Assembly (NCBI RefSeq): GCF_021730395.1
Contig: NC_069366.1
Coordinates: forward strand, 85,610,501-85,674,500
DNA length: 64,000 nucleotides
DNA from: Mercenaria mercenaria
Taxonomy: Eukaryota > Mollusca > Bivalvia > Venerida > Veneridae
Direction: 5' to 3'
The notes below the pieces were generated by a model. That model was not told the DNA's origin. It was given only the letters and a program-made list of their open reading frames with translations, and did no database searches. The stretch's first letter is position 1; the number at the start of each line of letters is the position of its first letter. This document shows positions 59,761 to 64,000 of this stretch, one piece after another. The position numbers and the translations under genes are program-made.

Positions 59761-60299
59761 AGTTGCATTGGAAATGAATATGATTTTTATGTTCGGTTTT
59801 CAGTATTTATATATCTTTATTAGCTTGGGTGACACTTTAAATGAACAATGTTTGTAAACTGTTCACTCTGCATTATGGCAGTCGATGGCACTAATTTAAT
59901 TAATGTATTCACACTTCGATATGACACTTCAATTAGTCAAAGCGCTGCGCTGTTCAGTTACGGGAAATTAACATGTTGCGGTTGTACGCTATAACTGAAC
60001 AAAAACATTAATACTTCCTTATTTACTTTTCATGTTCATGTTTAAATAATTTTATCAAGGAATAGGACTTAAAAAAAGTATAAGAAATTATATTACGGTA
60101 AAAATGATGATACATGAAAATTTTATGTGTCTTTCGGCTGCGGAAGTGTTTTCCGGCTATACGATAATGGAAAAAAAATTAATCAGCTTAAATTTAATTT
60201 CAAATCTGAATGAATATAAAAAATATATAATTAACTAAATAACATATCTAAATACGTGTAATGGTAAAAGCATTGGATTATTTGTAATGTGCTGTTGTT

Positions 60300-60868
60300 T
60301 TTTCAGCTTAAATACGGAGTTCCAAAAAAAACAACAACAGTAAAACAGAAATATTCCACCATATGAATCATTATTTAGGTAATATATAGTTCTTTCTTCA
60401 AAAGATGAACAGGATATATAAAAATAATGTATTAAACAATCATTCTGTACAGTTTTCTTGACTTTTTAATGTGTTTTTTAGTGTTTTCCGGCTTTTCTAC
60501 GAATTTAAGAGAAACCGTAAAACACAAGTATTCAACGGTAATAGTCTTAATTACGCTAATAAATAGGTGTTTTTTCACAAAATTATTAATATATACGATA
60601 GTAACCTAAAAAATCAATCATTTTATACATTTTTCTTGATTTTTTAATGTGTTTTTCGGCTTTTCTACGAACTTACGGAAGACCGTAAAACACAACTGTC
60701 TCACGATATCAGTCTTTAATACGCTAATATATAGTTTTTTTACCAAAATATTATTCATTTATATGACATTAACCTAAAATCAATCATTATTCACAGTTTT
60801 CTTAATTTTTTATATGTTTTTTGGTGTTTTCCGGTTTTTTCGGTGTTTTCCGGTGTTTCTATCAACCG
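60300..60868. repeat. Three-unit subterminal repeat at the right end of the MULE
   Basis: Units begin with CTTGACTTTTTAATGTG at 60457, CTTGATTTTTTAATGTG at 60635 and CTTAATTTTTTATATG at 60801 (periods 178 and 166). Each contains a TTTTCCGG-type box and, in the first two, TTTTCTACGAA and CCGTAAAACACAA. The left end has the same motifs inverted in about one and a half units (55009-55240). They probably are transposase binding sites. Confidence 0.75.
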
Positions 60869-61186
60869 CAATACTGTCACTGAGTTTATTCCAATGAAAT
60901 TGTTCTTGGGAAGAAAGAGTTTTTGAAATTGTCACTTTTTGCCTTACTTAATTGGAAACACTTTGTCTTAGTGTCTAAGGGGTTTCAAATAGTGTTCAAT
61001 GTTGATGGCTGGTACGTGTGCTTCCACCACCTTGTATAGGAATGTCAGCCTCAAGTGGCGTTGTCTCTCTTGTAGTGGGTCCAGGTCCTTCAGCATAGGG
61101 GACACGCATCCATCTTGTCTGGATCTGTAGTCCTTGATGGAGCGTGCAGATGATCACTGTATGTGCTCAAGTTTGTCGATTTCGCC

Positions 61187-61308
61187 TAGTCAAAATAATT
61201 CGACATTCAGATTGTTATATATAAATTTGTGACGGGCAATCTAAACGTCAAAACTTTGAAGGAAATATCTCAATATTTCCTAGGATCGCGTCAAATTAGT
61301 TGGACTAG
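61187..61308. mobile_element. 122-bp MITE with 8-bp target duplication
   Basis: ATTTCGCC is repeated on both sides (61179-61186, 61309-61316) within the LINE. Ends TAGTCAAAATAATTCGAC and the inverted partner AATTAGTTGGACTAG match the ends of the 689-bp nested element at 28831-29519, so it looks like an internal-deletion derivative of that hAT-like family. Confidence 0.75.
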
Positions 61309-62228
61309 ATTTCGCCTTGATGGTAGGGGTCCCAGATTACACACCCATATTCCAGATCAGGCCTAGGTAGGCATTCTTCCGGCAGCTAGGACAGTGCCTA
61401 AGGTTTCTTTTTATGAATCCAAGGGTAGTTGGCACGTTTGGTTATTTTGGATATGTGGGTGTTCCATTTCAGGTCATCAGAGAATGTAATGTCGACATAG
61501 GGGTTTTCTTGAACTTGTTTTAGGATTTTGCCGTTGATGGTAAAAAAATAGCTGGACTTCTGTTTGGTGCTGAGGAGATAGCATTTCTTGGCATTGAACT
61601 TCATGCCCCAGTCTTGCGTCCATTGTTAAAGACTTTTAAGGTCGAGTTGAAGGAGTTCGTGGTCTTTGAAGGAGTTAATAGTTGTGTATTTAATATAACA
61701 GACAGTCATTTGCGAACAGGCGTATGTGAGACTTTACTCTCTCGGGCAGGTCGTTGATGTGGCAGAGAAACAGCAGAGGCCCTAACACTGTGCCTTGGGG
61801 TACACCGGATCCTACTGGGACATGTCGTGACTTTTCACCAAGCTTGAACTTCTACGTACCACCACGCACATTTCACGCTGTTGGAGGAAGTTGGCAATCC
61901 AGTTGAGGAGAGGGCCACGGATACCATAGTTCTCTAGCTTTAGGAGAAATCGTTGGTGGGGGTCGGTGTCAGAAGCCTTGCTGAAATCCCGTATCATTGT
62001 GTCGACCTGTTTGTTCTGGTCAAAGTATAGGAGATCGTGAGCAGTGACAGATAGTAACTGTTGTGTTTCGCAGGAATAGCCTGAGCGGAAGCCATTATTA
62101 AGGTGAGTGAGGACACTGTGTTTGTCTTGGTGGTCAAGCATATGGTGGTAGATAATATGTTCCAGTAGTTTGGAGAGGACACGGGTGAGGGACACTGGGC
62201 GGTAATTTACTGGAGTATGACGATCCCC

Positions 62229-63578
62229 TTTTTAGCTCGACTGAGCAAAAGGCTCATGGTGGGCTATTGTGACCGCTCAATGTCTGTCGTCCGTCGTGCA
62301 GCCGTCAACATTTTCTAAAAAAAATTTCTTGAAAACCACTGGGCAGAATTACACCATTTCACAGGAATGATCCTTGGGTGGCCCCCTTTCAAAATTGTTC
62401 AAAGAATTGAATTCCATGCAGAACTCTGGTTGCCATGGCAACCAAAAGGAAAAACTTTAAAAATCTTCTTGTCCAAAACCACAGGGCCTAGGGCTTTGAT
62501 ATCTGGTGTGTAGCATCATACAGTGGTCCTCTACCAAAATTGTTCAAATTATCCCCCTAGGGTCAAATATGGCCCCACCCCGGGGGTCACATGGTTTATA
62601 TAGACTTATATATATGAAAAAAAGTTTAAAAATCTTCTTGTCTGAAACCTTGTCTGAAATATATTTCAGACAAGGTTTCAGACAAGAAGATTTTTAAACT
62701 TTTTTTCATATATATAAGTCTATATAAACCATGTGACCCCCGGGGCGGGGCCATATATATATTTCAGACAAGGTTATATATATATATATATAGGGAATAC
62801 TTTAAAAATCTTCTTGTACAAAACCACATGACCTAGGGCTTTGATATTTGGTGTGTAGCATCATCTAGTGGTCCTCTACCAAGATTGTTCAAATTATCCC
62901 TCTAGGGTCAAATATGGCCCCGCCCCAGGGGTCCCAAGTTTTACATAGACTTATATATATGAAAAAAAGTTTAAAAATCTTCTTGTCTGAAACCAGAACA
63001 CTTAGACTTTTGATAGTTGGTTTGTAGCATTGTCTTATGGTCCTCAACCAAATTGTTCAAATTGTACCCCTGGGGTAAAAAGAGGCCCTGCCCTGGGGAT
63101 CCAAAGTTTTATATAGACTAACTTTAAAAATCTTCTTGTCTGAAATCATACGACCTATGCTTTTGATATTGGGTATGATGCATTGTCTAGTAGTCCTCTA
63201 CCAAAATTGTTCAAATTATGCCCCTGGGGTTAAAAGAGGCCCCGCCCTGGGGTCACTTAGTTACTATGTGAGTTATATAGGAAAAAATACTTAAAAAATC
63301 ATTTGATCCTATTTCCAAGACTGTTTAATAATAATTACCTGATGACCCCAAGTAATATGATGTCATTTGACTGTGACCTTGACCTACTTTCTTGTTTTTT
63401 AAGATACAGCCTTGAAATTTTGATGACATACACAGTTTTGCACATCAATCATAAAACTGAATATTATTGACCATGAATGTGGCCAACTGACTTTCTTAAA
63501 ATTTTATCATCAGTTTGATCTTTGAAACATGTAGCTCATATTACTCAGGTGAGCGATCCAGGGTCATCATGACCCTCT
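62229..63578. mobile_element. 1.35-kb dispersed repeat inserted in the LINE
   Basis: It starts TTTTTAGCTCGACTGAGC and ends GGTCATCATGACCCTCTTG; removing it brings two adjoining parts of the LINE reverse transcriptase together. Inside are four to five diverged units of about 155-170 bp, each with AAAAATCTTCTTGTC, a TTGATATYTGGTGTGTAGCA segment and CCTCTACCAAAATTGTTCAA (starting about 62455, 62801, 62970, 63123). One unit has been folded into a palindrome at 62571-62752. No coding capacity. Confidence 0.75.
62571..62752. repeat. 182-bp near-perfect palindrome
   Basis: Two 91-bp arms meet with no spacer between 62661 and 62662 (centre TCTGAAATATATTTCAGA). By base-by-base comparison only one mismatch is seen (A at 62577 against the G expected from the other arm). 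It occupies one unit of the surrounding tandem repeat. Confidence 0.88.
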
Positions 63579-64000
63579 TGTTTGAAGACTGGTGCAATGT
63601 TTGCACTTCTCCAATCCATGGGTAGCTCGCCTGTGTCGACTGGCTTTTGGAAGATGGCGGTGACGGCTGGGGTGGCTTCTGTCGTGCACGCCTGGAGAAC
63701 TCTGTTGGGGATCTTGTCTCGGCCCATTGCCTTTCTAATGTTAATGTTCTTCAGTAGCTTCAATACCCCTTCTTCCCGGATATGAAGTGTGGGTATGCTC
63801 TCGTCTCTGTGGTTGGAGAGTGGAGGGGATGGCTGGTGGTTGTTGTCCTTCATCAATACTGACTGGAATTGGTTTATCAGGATCTCCACTTTACCTTTAC
63901 CGTCGCTGACTAGGTGGCCGTGGTTCCGTAAAGGGGCGATGCCAATATTGTCTTCCTTCTTGGACTTAACATAGTTGTAGAAGGGCTTGGTGTTGTTGTT

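Larger units (their letters stand above)
55000..60868 (-). mobile_element. Complete MULE (Mutator-like) transposon with accessory PHD and SGNH genes
   Basis: A 9-bp direct duplication CAATACTGT flanks the element exactly (54991-54999 and 60869-60877), the duplication length typical of Mutator-like elements. The two ends are inverted relatives: GAAACACCGGAAAACACCGA from 55009 on the left, and the complement ending at about 60859 on the right; homology continues inward through ATAATGATTGATTTTAGG and GGTTAATGTCAT. The right end has three tandem units of about 165-180 bp with the same motifs. Between them on the minus strand lie an SGNH hydrolase gene (59760-59078), a PHD exon (58578-58373) and an unbroken MULE transposase frame (58094-56274). 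The intact frame and exact duplication suggest recent activity. It inserted beside the decayed LINE at 60968-64000. Confidence 0.88.
60968..64000 (-). mobile_element. Decayed CR1/Jockey-type LINE, interrupted by two insertions
   Basis: Minus-strand non-LTR retrotransposon running off the right edge. The N-side RT part at 63580-63889 has KAMGRDKIPNRVLQACTTEA and DWRSANIAPVFK; after a 1.35-kb insertion come VNYRPVSLTRVLSKLLEHII, HLNNGFRSGYSCETQ and RDFSKASDT (61812-62225), [14 protein letters not shown] (about 61790), then FANDC at about 61702-61716 where an active RT needs FADD, the thumb at 61398-61604, and the C-terminus LQERQRHLRLTFLYKVVEA ending at a stop at 60968-60970. A 122-bp MITE at 61187-61308 interrupts it. 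Frame shifts and the lost Asp make it dead. A MULE lies directly beyond its 3' end. Confidence 0.82.

Overview
This 64 kb window is AT-rich animal DNA with spliced host genes and very dense mobile-element debris. The repeat types (AGGTCA-bearing inverted-repeat elements, TTAA-flanked CCCTTA MITEs, Penelope, CR1/Jockey-type LINEs, a tRNA-Ser-headed SINE) and the protein families point to a bivalve mollusc, probably a heterodont clam. That is inference from style; species cannot be read directly.

Left two thirds (1-42.5 kb): a plus-strand tandem array of five crotonase-fold genes resembling peroxisomal delta3,delta2-enoyl-CoA isomerases. Copy A is only a last exon (102-339, ending SKL). Copies B (2991-7375), C (19032-22050), D (26120-34157) and E (39535-42469) each have four coding exons with identical intron phases. 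B and E look intact and end in the peroxisomal signal AKL. C (two frameshifts, signal lost) and D (in-frame stop) look dead. B pairs with D and C with E, in exons and flanks, so an ancestral two-gene unit of about 16-20 kb was duplicated as a block. The paralogous flanks act as internal empty-site controls and expose many insertions: an AGGTCA-rich element in B intron 1, an 811-bp TTAA-flanked fold-back after B, a 1.1 kb AACGG-rich segment between B and C, a roughly 6 kb inverted-repeat-bounded segment with an LTR-kin gag fossil upstream of C, nested TA- and 8-bp-TSD elements in D intron 2, a Penelope fossil in D intron 3, and a 1.0 kb TIR element after D.

Middle (42.5-54.9 kb): palindromic MITEs, a 5'-truncated LINE, and one host gene on the minus strand (48696-52058), a four-exon four-transmembrane protein with a Gln-rich coil and two PPxY motifs; a SINE lies in its intron.

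Right (55.0-60.87 kb): a complete-looking Mutator-like (MULE) DNA transposon with related inverted ends and an exact 9-bp target duplication. On the minus strand it carries an SGNH/GDSL hydrolase gene, a PHD finger exon and an unbroken MULE transposase. PHD plus esterase is a pairing known from ORF1 of CR1-type LINEs; finding it inside a MULE is the most interesting signal here. 60.9-64 kb is a decayed CR1/Jockey-type LINE interrupted by a 1.35 kb repeat that holds a 182-bp near-perfect palindrome and by a 122-bp MITE.
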